A stretch of DNA of 64,000 bases from Eublepharis macularius (taxonomy: Eukaryota > Chordata > Lepidosauria > Squamata > Eublepharidae): contig NC_072807.1 of assembly GCF_028583425.1 (NCBI RefSeq), positions 36,213,001 to 36,277,000 of the forward strand, read 5' to 3'. The notes under the pieces were generated by a model that made no database searches, was not told where the DNA came from, and saw nothing but the letters and a program-made list of their open reading frames with translations. The position numbers and the translations under genes are program-made. Below are positions 9,801-21,800 of this stretch, one piece after another (positions within the stretch are counted from its first letter, which is position 1; the number at the start of each line of letters is the position of its first letter).

Positions 9801-12800
9801 TTTAGAATGCCCTCTGCACAGTGGCGCGGAGGGCAATCTAAACCCTCCTCTGTCTGGAGATCAGGGGGCGGGGCCACCAACCATGTGACCATTTTCACCA
9901 AGGGCGATTTAAACTTTAAAAAATTCCCCCCTTGTTCCAGCTGACCCAAAGTGACATCATTGTGCGGTCCTGAGTTCCATCACTGAGTTCCACCGCCTCT
10001 TTTCCCAGAAAAAAAGCCCTGGGTAAAGGTAATGCTAAAATGCCAGATTTCTGTGAAATATGTCATGATTTTATTTCATATGCAAATCAGAAAGGTATCC
10101 AACATCAACATCTATCTGAACCGTTCCTGAAATTATGAAAAAGGAATTAGATATGAAGTACACCATGAAATACTTTTTAGAAATCCCCTGTGCCATTAAT
10201 GCTTTTCCCTCTTAGTTACATCTTGCAAGATAAATTTGAAAAATGTGTTTAAATATTGAGCCCTCTGTCAACAACTTGGTTCAACATTGTCTATTTTGGG
10301 GGGTTTTTTCTATGTGTTTTTTCTTTTTGTAATCTTGTTCGTTATGTCTGTAATACTAATGACATTTCTTTTTTTAAAAAGAATTAATGTTTTCCTCCCA
10401 GCTGATGCTGTCTGAATGGCTGATAGACGTCCCTCCGGATTTGGCAGAAGAGTGGATCTTGGTCGTGTGTCCTGTGGGGAAGAGGACTCTCATTGTGGCC
10501 TCGAGGGTGAGAGACTGCAACTCCTAACAGCCCAGGAAAGAGCTTATCTTGCTGGTCTCTAAGCCAGCTTCCCGCATACTTAGCAAGTCTTCCACCCATA
10601 GAGAAATTCCTTCCTTGTCGGTGGCCAAAGTTGCTGTCATATTGACAGGTGCTTGGCCGATTAGCTTTGTGTGAGAAGGATGGAACTTGTATTGGGAACT
10701 TGTTCTTAACAGCTATTTGCCGCAATGAATGAATCCCGCAATGAATGAATCCCTAACTCTTTTCAAAAACCATCTAAAAGGAGGCTGTCATCCCCTCCTG
10801 CTAGGCAGGGAGTTCTGTGAGTTTAATTATGGGGGTAAGCAAATACTTCCAACCTAATTTGTTCTCTCCATACCTTCTTGCAGGGCTCCACTGCAGCATA
10901 CACAAAAAGTGGCTTTTGTGTCAACCGGTTCCCTTCTCTCTTACCTGGGGGAAACCGTCGCAGTTCATCAACAGAGAAAGGTAATTTTGATGTCTAGAGG
11001 GGGAAAGAGTATCGCGGTAATGAGTAACTAATAGCAAGTTCAAGCTATGAAATCTTACTAAGTGATATCTGTAGCGTCAACAACAAATATAAAGAAAGTA
11101 AACCAGTGTCTTATCTTTACTTACAACAACAGTCCTTGAGGACTTTTCATTGCAGTAAATATGGGAGCACTAGCACTTTATAATATAAATGGTTGATTTA
11201 TGTACATGGCACTTTAAGAGGCATTTTCCTTGTTGGTACGGAGGATAAACTTTGTAGTTGAATTAATTGTATATAAAAGTATATACTTTGTTGTAGTAAG
11301 TAAAAATAAGACATCGGTTTACTTTATTTATATTTATTGTTGACGCTGCAAATATCACTTAGTAAGATTTTGCGGCCTGAACTTGCTGTTAGAGGGGGAA
11401 AGAAACACTTGGAATGGATATGTGGCATTGTTCCTGTTTGAGCCCTGTCTGATCAGGGACATCCCAACCCATCCTTCTCCCTCTTTGTCCCACTGCAATT
11501 GCAAAAATGCTAAGGATCCCACCCGGGGTCCCTCTTGTTACTTCCATTTGGTTTTGTTGCAACTGGGCTTCTGTATGTTGCAACCCCGACCACGAACCTT
11601 TGGGTCACTTTCTTGTGTTGAAGGCAGTATGCAAGGAGGACAAAATTTATTCCCGTCACGGACTCAGCTTTGTTGTGAAAGCTGAATGCGACCCGTGTCC
11701 CTTCATTGTGGATTGGGCAGGGGAGAAAAGAGGTTAAAGTTGAGAGGTCATATCTGCCCCAAGGCACGATTTGAACCGAAGTCTTCCTAGTTGACACTTT
11801 GAACTGCTACATGTTAGAAAATGGAAGTTCTAGATGGTTAGATATTGGTTAGCACAGGGTTCCCAACATTATTTAGCACTTTCGTAATTTTGAGAAACAG
11901 TAGTGACTGCCAGCAGAAAATAGCTGCCATGGGTTCTGTGTTGAAGGTATCTGGGCTTCCATTTGGATTAAGAGAAGCTTTGGAGCTGGAGATAACTGGT
12001 TGCAGAACATTCTTGAGGAAGCGGGTTCGAAACAGAAGTGCTGCCTTCCTGTTGAGTGATTCTGGACAGCTGTGAATTCTTCTTTTCTGGTGGCTTGGGA
12101 ATCCCAGTGGTTCTCTTGCCCGGGAGACAGCACCCTCTCCTGGAGCTGGGAACACGCCTGGGAAAGATTACAAAGAAACACTACATAGGAACTTTAATTA
12201 TCTCAAGTCTCCCTTGTCAACAAAGACGGGTGAAAAAAGAGGATAAAGATTGGTGTGGACTTATTAAGAATCTTTGATGTTAACTTAATTTCATTGAAAA
12301 GTTGGTATGTGAATGTATTGATAACTGTGATTTTTTGATCGTACATGCAATTTTGTGATGCAGAAGTTTAGCATTGTGACATTAGTGAATCTTTAGAACT
12401 AGAATTAAAGGTGTTGGAATATATTGCTGCACGGTGCACTTTAAGGATGTGATTGTTTCCGCGGGATCTCTCTGTTGTAATTAAGTGCGGTTTCCGCGGT
12501 GCCCTTTGTTGTTCAAAATGGGTTCTAGGGCTGATCATAAAATGGTTGCTGTGGAGGTCAGACGGCTTTTTACTTTGGGGGAAAGTTTGTTTGCTTTCAG
12601 TTTCCCAAGTAAGGGAAGTCTTGTTCCCTGCGCAGCCACAGAAAGGTTGCCGAGCCCAGAGACCAAAGAAAGCCTGTCTCTGTGGCATAGCTTAGGGTTC
12701 ATGGCTACGTTATCCCTGCTTGGGATAAATTCAGAGCTTTGCCAGTCAGTAGGGAGCAACCCAAAGCTCTCCCCTTGTTATTTTTCTGTTTCCAGTTCCA

Positions 12801-15800
12801 ATCAAGACTTTGAATACTATTCCCAAGATTCTAGAACCAAATGGGCACCAGAAAATGCTTTGTCAAGGGCCAGGGCGCCTGCAGGTGCCCCCTTAGGCAC
12901 TAGAGTCTAAGCTCTTTGGCATCGCGGAGAGATGGATCTTTAAGTAAATGCGTCTAAAGGCTTGGAGCACTGGAGAAGGAGACTCCCAAGAATGTGGGCA
13001 AGGCAGGCCAGAAGTGACTGGTGCGCTTGGGTGTTTTGGGACTGTTGCAAAGGGCGTGGATTAATCTCTTCCTCTTTCATGTGCGCAGTCTACACGATCC
13101 TGGATTGCATCTACAATGAGGCCCAACAGACGTACTACGTCTTGGATGTGATGTGCTGGCGGGGCCACCCTGTGTACGACTGCCAGGTACTCTGTCCCCC
13201 CACTTCTGCCACCTGACAGACAGTGTGTCATAGTGGTTATAGTGTCTAGGATCGGGGAGACCTGGGTTGGAATCCCCACACTGCCGTGATGCTTGTTGGG
13301 ACGACCTTGGGCCAGTCGCCCTCTCTCAGCCTAAGCTACCTTGCAGGGTTGGTGTGAAAAAAACTTGGGGAAGGGAGAGTTATATATGCCACCTTGGGCT
13401 CCTTGGAGGAATAGATGGCTAAAAACGCACATGAGGCTACTAGTCCCTAAGGAGCCTGTCTTCTCTTTTCTGCAGACGGATTTCAGATTTTACTGGTTTC
13501 GTTCCAAAATGGAAGAAGAAGGTGATCTGGAGGAGAAAAGTCGACTGAATCCAGTAAGTTCTTTTTTCCCCCACCAAAATATGCAACATTTTAATTTTAA
13601 TCTGGTAAGAGATTACTTTATCCTCTACCTGGCGTTCCTGGATGCAGAAGTGTTACAGGGTCCTACTTGGATGAAAACTCGAACCTTTTGGAAGTTTCAA
13701 GAGGGTGCACTATTCCTTCTTTAGCAGCTGGTGAGATTCAGACTATGCCTGGGGTATTTCTTTTATTTAATCTGTTTATAAAAAAAATGAATATGTAAAA
13801 GGAAACCAGTTGTGTTCTTCCCCAGGGATGGCTATTTTTCCAGAACATGTTCTGCTTGCAAAAGAAAGAAAGAAAAAACACCAAATCTGGCCATCACGGA
13901 ACTCGTCCGACTTCTGTAACAATTGGGGAGCTTTCACATTTAGCACATTTTAGTGTCTGTCTTAAAAATTTACCCATAACAGCCGATTCCCGTGGTAGTC
14001 TGTGGACATAACTTGAATGGCGGGGGCTGAAATGCATTTCTCTGTTCCTGAAAAGCCTGGGCTTGCATTCAGATGTCACAAGAGACCAGGGTTTATTTAA
14101 ACTGTCTCTTGGATGGAAAGGAGCAAGAATCCGGTAGCACCTGTAAGACTAAAAACATTTGTGATAGGGTATGAGCTTTTGTAAGTCACGCTTTTTATCT
14201 GAAGAAGTGAGCTGTGACTCACAAAAGCTCATACCCTACCACAAGTTTTGTTACTCTTATAGGTGCTACTGGACTCTTGCTCTTTTCTACTGTACCGACT
14301 AACGCGGCTACCCATCTTGATCTGTCTCTTGGATAACGCACTCGGCTGATCCTTCAAGACAGCTTGTCTGCTTCTGGGGTTCTTTCTCCCCTCTCAGCTG
14401 GAAGGGCATCCGTTGCCCATGTGCTGTGGTCCAGTCGACATGGTGTTACTCAACAAACCTGTTCTGTGAATTCGGACATTTCAAAAAAACCACAATTGGT
14501 AGAAACAGAGGCTAAAAATAAATTTTAAAATCCTGGGTTGGTATCAGCCAACAACACTCCCCCTGCAGTTTGTCGGACCATCTGCATTCAGACATAGCTA
14601 TGAACCTGGGTTTGTCAGAAAGTTGCTTACAAACATGTCTGAATGCACGTCTTCCACTTGCTGCAGTATGCTGTAGAGAAATATGATTTCAAGATTCCTT
14701 TGGCGGAGCCTGTGCCTCTTCCATGTTAGAGGAAGTAGAGGTGTCCTACACAAGGAGTTGTTAACATTTGAAATTGTATAATACAGGTTGCCATATTGTT
14801 ACTCTGAGAAGCTCACAAACAGAGCATGAAAGGAAAACAGGCTATCCTTGCTCTTTGAACACTAGCTGCATGTATTGAGAGGTATACTGCCTTTAACCAT
14901 GGAGGATTCATTCAGCTATTGTTCAGCTGGCTTTCTCATGAGTGTTCCACGTGCAAGCTATTTCTCTGACCCATTGTGGCCTAGCAACTAGGATCTGGGA
15001 GTCCCTGGTTCAAATCCGCTGCTATGGAAGCTCTCTCTCAGCCAAACCTACCTCACAGGGCTGTTGTTGTGAAGATAAAATGGAGGAGGGGAGAGCTACT
15101 TTTAGTCCCCATTGGGGAAACAAGCAAGGTATATGCATCTAAATTCAATTAATTTTTCCTCCTCTTCCAGTTCCGGTTTGTGGGCCTACAGAATTACTCC
15201 TGCAGCACAGAAAGTTTGTGTGAGGTTCTGGCCACGGACTTCCCCTTTGAGGTAAGCAACCTTCAACATTCTTTTCAAGGCCCTGAGCCTCCCTTGTTCA
15301 GAGAAGGAGTGACCCCGTGTGGATAGTATTGCTAAACAGTGTTGCTTTTGGGGCTCAGAGTCCCCCTCCCACTGCCAAATTAAACAAACAAATGAAGCAC
15401 GGCCGAGCCATAAGTCTGGAACGGCTTTCAAAAATAATAACACACAATGGTTGTTGTGGGTTTTCCGGGCTGTATTGCCGTGGTCTTGGCATTGTAGTTC
15501 CTGACGTTTCGCCAGCGGCTGTGGCTGGCATCTTCAGAGGTGTAGCACCAAAAGACAGAGATCTCTCAGAGATCTCTGTCTTTTGGTGCTACACCTCTGA
15601 AGATGCCAGCCACAGCCGCTGGCGAAACGTCAGGAACTACAATGCCAAGACCACGGCAATACAGCCCGGAAAACCCACAACAACCATCGTTCTCCGGCCG
15701 TGAAAGCCTTCGACAATACATCAATAACACACAAATTAAGGACCAAATCGAAGAAGGAATTGAAGCAACAGGCATCAACTCAGAAAAAGAAAGAAAAAAA

Positions 15801-18800
15801 CACGTTCAGAAGAAAGCCCTGGTAAATAAGTCAGCCGTTCTTTAATTCTGGAAACTCAAAAAAGTCTAGCATCAGACATAGGGGTAAGGATGTACCAAAG
15901 TTAGGGGGCCACAGTAGAAAAGGTAGCAGTTAGTCACACCGCTGATGGAAGATGAAGCAGGGTTGATGTGAGAATAAAATGGCGGGAGGGGACCATTTAT
16001 ATAGCTGTGAACACCTTGGAAGAAGGATGGAATAAAAACCGGTGAGGTAGATACATAACCTGATTGTGAACAATTTGGAGTGTATCTGCCATAAGACTTC
16101 ACGTTCTTTAACAGTCATTCTCTTTTCCTTGGGGACTGTAGTTCTGTTAGAACAGGCAACTTGGGATCTCTTGTGCCAAACTGCAGTTCCTGGGTTCGTT
16201 GGGGGAGGGCAAGCTTTAACCATAATTTTGTACTTTAGACATGCCCTTAATCTTTCAAACAATATACCAACCCAGCTCGCGAGGGTTACTGTCGGTTATA
16301 TTCACAACAACCTGAGAATTAGCTGTTTTCCACCCTGCTTGACCAAGAGACCTGTGTAACTGGAAGCTGGGCGGACTGTGCTGTCAGTGGGATTTGCTGT
16401 TCCAAAAAGTGGGATGCACAAACCAGTTTGAGCAAGAACAAGTGTGGGGTGGGGGGATAGAACTGGCCGAAAGTTTGTCCCGCCTGTAAAAGGAGCACCC
16501 GTCTTGTCTCAATCCATTTTAATTTCCAGCACAGATGACGGGCAGGTCTTTGCTGTTCCCACTAGAGGGAGCCCCGTGAGATGTTGTCCAATTCTTAGTG
16601 CTGATTAGTAAGAGAGAACAGTCTAGTAATGGAGGCTGATGCGTAGGCCTCCCCTCTGAGAAAAGCCAGAGCCACTTTCCAGGTTGTTCTGGTGCCTTGA
16701 AGCCAAATAGGCCCCTTGCTAGTTAGAGAGAAGCCTATACCTGCAGTACAGGTAAGAAAAGGGAGGGAGGTGGGAGGTTTTGTGACAGCCACTACGGCTT
16801 AGCCGCTAAAGTGGGGTTTGGGGAAGTTCAGACCCCTGCTCTGCCCTGGGTGGCATTGGTCGAGTCGTTCACTTTCAGCCTCTGCTACATCGCAGGGTCG
16901 TTGAGAGGATAAAACGGAGGCAGGGAGAACCATGCATGTCGCCTTGATCTCCTGGGAGGGTGGGATAAAAATGCATCCTGTCGATCAACAGATTTGGGGG
17001 AACTGGGAGAGAGCACGGAAGATTGGCTTAGGTGCAGGTGCCAAACTGAGTTTATGGCTAGGACTGGGTGCCTCCTCCCAGCTTGACCACCTCCAGCTTC
17101 ACAAAGTGCTGAGACTTCCCGGTCAAATCCCGGCTTGTGCAGACAGTAACTTTAGCCTTCTTTCTTGATCTGGTTGGCGTCAGGGCAGTGATTCAGGCTA
17201 AGGAGACAGACAGAGCATTAAATAAACAAGAGCAGCTGGGGAGGGAAGACAGAAGGACTCAGTGACACCGGATGCTGATGGACTGTTATGGCAGGAGGAA
17301 CGTTCCAGTTGCTCTCTGTCGACCTGCTGTCCCTTCTTTATGGAGTTTTCCTGCCCATCTCACCTTGTAATCCAAAATGTCTTGCTCAGTCCCCTTTCTT
17401 GCCCCTGTATTTTTAATGCATGTCAGTTCTTTTTGATTTAAAAGAAGCCAAGCTGTCTCCAGAGTCAAGGTATTTTTTGTGGCGGCTGGCATAGCTTTGG
17501 GGCTGGCATAGCCTTGGGGCTCTAAAGGAGCTCTGCTCCAGTTGAAATCTCTTCTGGGGACTCCAACTTTGCCCAGTAAGTCCCCCGTCATCTGTAGTAT
17601 TTAGATCATGACACTGGCCTACCTTACTGGGCTGTTTTGTAGATCACGGGGATGATTTTCCTTTTGCATTTTTATCCCACCCCTTCCTTCAAGGAGCTTA
17701 AGATACCATGTTCTCCTCTGCTTTATCGTCAATGGGCCCAGTGAGGAAGGTTCTCCTTAGACACAGCGAGTAAGTTTCACAGCCGGAAGGGGATTTGAAC
17801 TCAGGTCTTTCCAGACCCTAGGCCAAAACACTAGCTGTGTATGCAGAGTGCTTTGAACACCAAAAGCATTATAAAGTTGCTAAGTTTGATGAAGCATTTC
17901 CAGATCTGTTTTTAGTTGTGCGAGTAAGCTTCCTTTTCTGCATAGGGTGCAAGCTTTGAATCAGTTTCAGTAGTCGGTGAATCAACTCAGTTTTACTGAT
18001 TAATACATTTTTATTGGATGGGCCAATATATAGTCAGATCAACTCTCAGTTTTGTTGATGACTTCACTGAGACCATTTTCAACTTGGACTCCATTTAAAT
18101 GAGCGGAGCTGCAGTTTTGGGATGCTGGCCGATTTTCGTTTTTACTGCTTGAAGTTCTGGAGCATTATTGTAGACAAAAATGAAAAATAAAGAACAGCCT
18201 AACAGTAAATGGTAGCTATAAATTGTCTGGACTTCAGTAGCTCCAGAAGACGCCCACAGTGAGGTATTGATAATATTAAGTACATTTAAATTGAATTGAT
18301 CAGTTAAAAGGCAAGAGATTAATCTGCTAATGATTATGTAATTGGTTGATGGCCCCGAATATTCCAGACATCCTTTCATCTTCATTTGATTTGTCATAGC
18401 CGTTAAGTTGGAAGGAGCCAACAGAGAAATTGGCAGCTAGAAAAGAACCAATGACATTTCTTAAAAGTCAAGGGACGTTTTGCTTTATTAAGGCCTGTCT
18501 GGATTGTTTTATGTTAAGGAATCAGATTGTGGCTTCCAGTTAACGTTTGCTCTTTGCACTACAACAAAACAAGTTTGCCTCTGCCCATCATATGGTTGTT
18601 TGAAAACATCCAGAGGGGCAATCGGTCCCAAGATGTGGTTGGAAAATGCATGGTTCAGCAACTTTTCTGAAGTCAGGCAAGTTTGGGTGGGGCCGGTGCT
18701 TGGATGGCAAACCTCTTGAGAAAATGACGTAAGGTGCCTTGTGCTCTGTGATGCAAGAAAGGTGGGAGATGAATTAAAAGCATTTTGCAAGATTCAGCAA

Positions 18801-21800
18801 CCAGACTGGAAAATAATATATCCATATTCATAGCCACGTTCAGGTCTTCTGTCATAAGATCAGTCAATTGATATATATCTATCAGGGCTTTATTTGCATA
18901 TTTCAAGGGCGTTAACGGCAAATGGAATTCCTAAAGGCCAACATTCCAACCCTTTGTGTAGTTTTACCATCATGTTGCTGTCCTTTATCATGAAATGAAA
19001 TCAATGTGTGTGTCTCTTCCCCCACCCCCAGTTTGAATGCAAAATATACAAACGTCCCTCTTTCAGAATTTTCTTGTTGCTTGGCTGTCATGAGAGATGC
19101 ACCAGATTTTAGCTTTCCGGCTAGAATTTGAGTTGCTATCAAGACCCAAATGCATCCAGGCCTGAGAGGTTTTTATATTAAACACTACATTAGAAATGTG
19201 CCTACCATCTGTAGCTCATCTTGTAGCATGTATATGGAAATTAGGACACGGTAGTGCTGCTAAATTTGCAAATTAGGTGGCTACACCCTTTGGGTTTGTT
19301 CTACATTTTCAATGCAGCCTTCTGGGAGGTACAAAATAGCCAGTCCTCAGGTTTTTAGCATTTCCATGAACGCCTTGAAGAAAACGGATAACTAGCTCGC
19401 CAAGACAATTGCTCTGTGAGGCTTGCAGGATGAAACCTCATCTGTGGCTTGTTGTGGGGGGGGGGGGTGGTATCTGTGGCTTTAGGTGTGTTCATGCATG
19501 CATTTTCTTAACCAATGGCAGTGTCATTGCGTGACGCTTTGCCTGCGTGAAGGTATTTCCCCCCCACTCTAATACTGTGCTACCTGTTGCATTCACACCT
19601 TGAGCAGCACAACATGTTTCTTTGAATGTATCTGGCAAGGTTACAAGGTCCCTCGTTCAATCCTTGACATAGCCTTTTGTAGGATCCAGTGAAGGAAGGC
19701 TGCAAAAGACCTTTGTTGGACACCTGGGAAAAACTTACCAAGCTTAATAGTGCAATGCTTTAGCAGCAGGGCTTTTTTTTCAGCTGGAACGCGGCGGAAC
19801 GGAGTTCCGGCACCTCTTGAAAATGGTCACATGACTGGTGGCCCCGCCCCCTGATCTCCAGACAGAGGGGAGTTGAGATTGCCCTCCGCGCTTGGTGCAG
19901 AGGGCAATCTAAACTCCCCTCTGTCTGGAGATCAGGGGGCGGGGCCACCGACCATGTGACCATTTTCAAGAGGGTGATTTAAACTTTTAAAAGCTCCTCC
20001 TTTGTTCCAGCTGACCCAAAGTGGCATCATTGTGTGGTCCTGGGAATGTACGCGCACTTTGCACATGTGGTACCAGGGGCACCACCTCCCACCACCTGTG
20101 CTGGCAACCCACTGAGTTCCACCACCTCTTTTCCCAGAAAAAAAGCCCTGTTTAGCGGTATTGATCGACATTGTTTTCCCCCCCCCAAAAGAGTTTGGCA
20201 TCTGTCTGGCCGGAGCTTTTAAAGAAAGAGGATGCGGTCTCTAGGTCAGGAGCCAGTGGCATCCTCACCGAGAAGAGATGTTGGCGAAGCTGCAGAGTAA
20301 CCGATACCGAGCAAAGCCCTCTGTGTCGGTGTCCTTTTCTCTTTCTGCTCCCCCCTCACCGCAAGCCAGCTTCCATCTGTTTTTCCGGACTCATCAGTTC
20401 CTTACACAAACTACCTTTAAAAGCCGTGAGCCGATTTAGCTGAACGCAGCAAAGGCTGAAATCGGAGGAAACCCCACGGCAAGTTCTCTGTAAAACAGCT
20501 TCTCCTGGGAGTCAAGAAGGAGTAATAGAAAATCCTTTAGCGAGGGAGGGTGCGGTGTTGCAGTGAGCGGAAATGATGGCTGTTGAGTTTAGGGGTCTGC
20601 ATGGCACAGAGGTGCCCTTAAGCCCCATTGATCGAAGAGGGAGAGGATGGCTCCGGGATTCATTAAAGAGTTCTGCCTGTAGAAGCCGGAAGATCTTAAA
20701 CAGAACAGGACTGACATTAAGGATATAGGAAAATTTTCAGGATTTTTTCCTCCCCAGGTGCTGTTGTTGCAAGCATTTTAAGTTCTGCTTGTTTTTATTT
20801 CCGGTGTTCCTAGCAGATTGTTTCTTTTTTATGGGCTTTACACTATCTGCTATGCCCATATACGGACTCCCAAATATTTATTTAAATAGCCCGCGCCTGG
20901 ACTATTTTAATGACTCTTTTAAGATTATTATTGATTTTATGATTTTGTGATTGAGTCACTGTGTTTTAGGAATGTTGTTAACCACCCTGAACCCATTTGT
21001 GGGGAGGGCGGGGTATACATCAAATAAATAAATATCTATATTTTTATTTTATTTATATTTCATTTATACCCCACCTCCCCCCCCCATGAGGACCCAAAGG
21101 GGCTTACATCATTCTCCTCCATTTTATCCTCACCACAACCCTGTGAGGTAGGCTAGAGTGAGTGTGTGTTACTGGTGCAAGTTCACCCAGCAGCCTGCCA
21201 TGGCAAAGTAGGGATTCGAACCTGAGGTCCCCAAAATCCTGGTCTTGACAGTCTAATCACTATACCACACTGGCTCTCTAAGCCAAAAGGACGTTAAATG
21301 CTTAAATGTAAATGAAACAAATGTGGAGCATGGAAACAGGAAACATGATGTAAAAGCAGAGGCTGATGCTGGGTTTGAGTTGTGCCGGGTTGTGTTTTTT
21401 TGTAAAAAACAAACAAAACAGCAGGAATGAGTAATTTGACGCCGTACCCATGGTGATGTCACTCCGAATGCATTCTCTGCGCGGCTGATACGGCTCTGCT
21501 TTCCTCATGCTCAAGTACGTTTAAGGTGCTCGTCAATGAAGTTAGGGCATTTTTGTAAGGGGGGAGAAAACACGAACTGCCTGTTAATTATTTGAGCAAC
21601 TAAACAAGAGGAACCTACTCGAAAGGTAAGCTGAAAGAGTGGACAATGATGTACATGTTTGATTATGATGTACATGATTCTTTGATTGGTCTTGAGAGTT
21701 TTTTACTCCAGTATATTGCTTTTGTAAATTGCTTTTGTAAATTTCTGGCGATTGAGCCTTATTTCCTACTCGTGTGTTAATTGAAGCACGAGGTTGTGAT

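Noticed and set aside
15241-15703. Open frame through the 120-bp palindrome as a protein-coding gene
   Set aside because: The frame exists only because the palindrome lacks stops; the sequence is repeat-derived with a target duplication.
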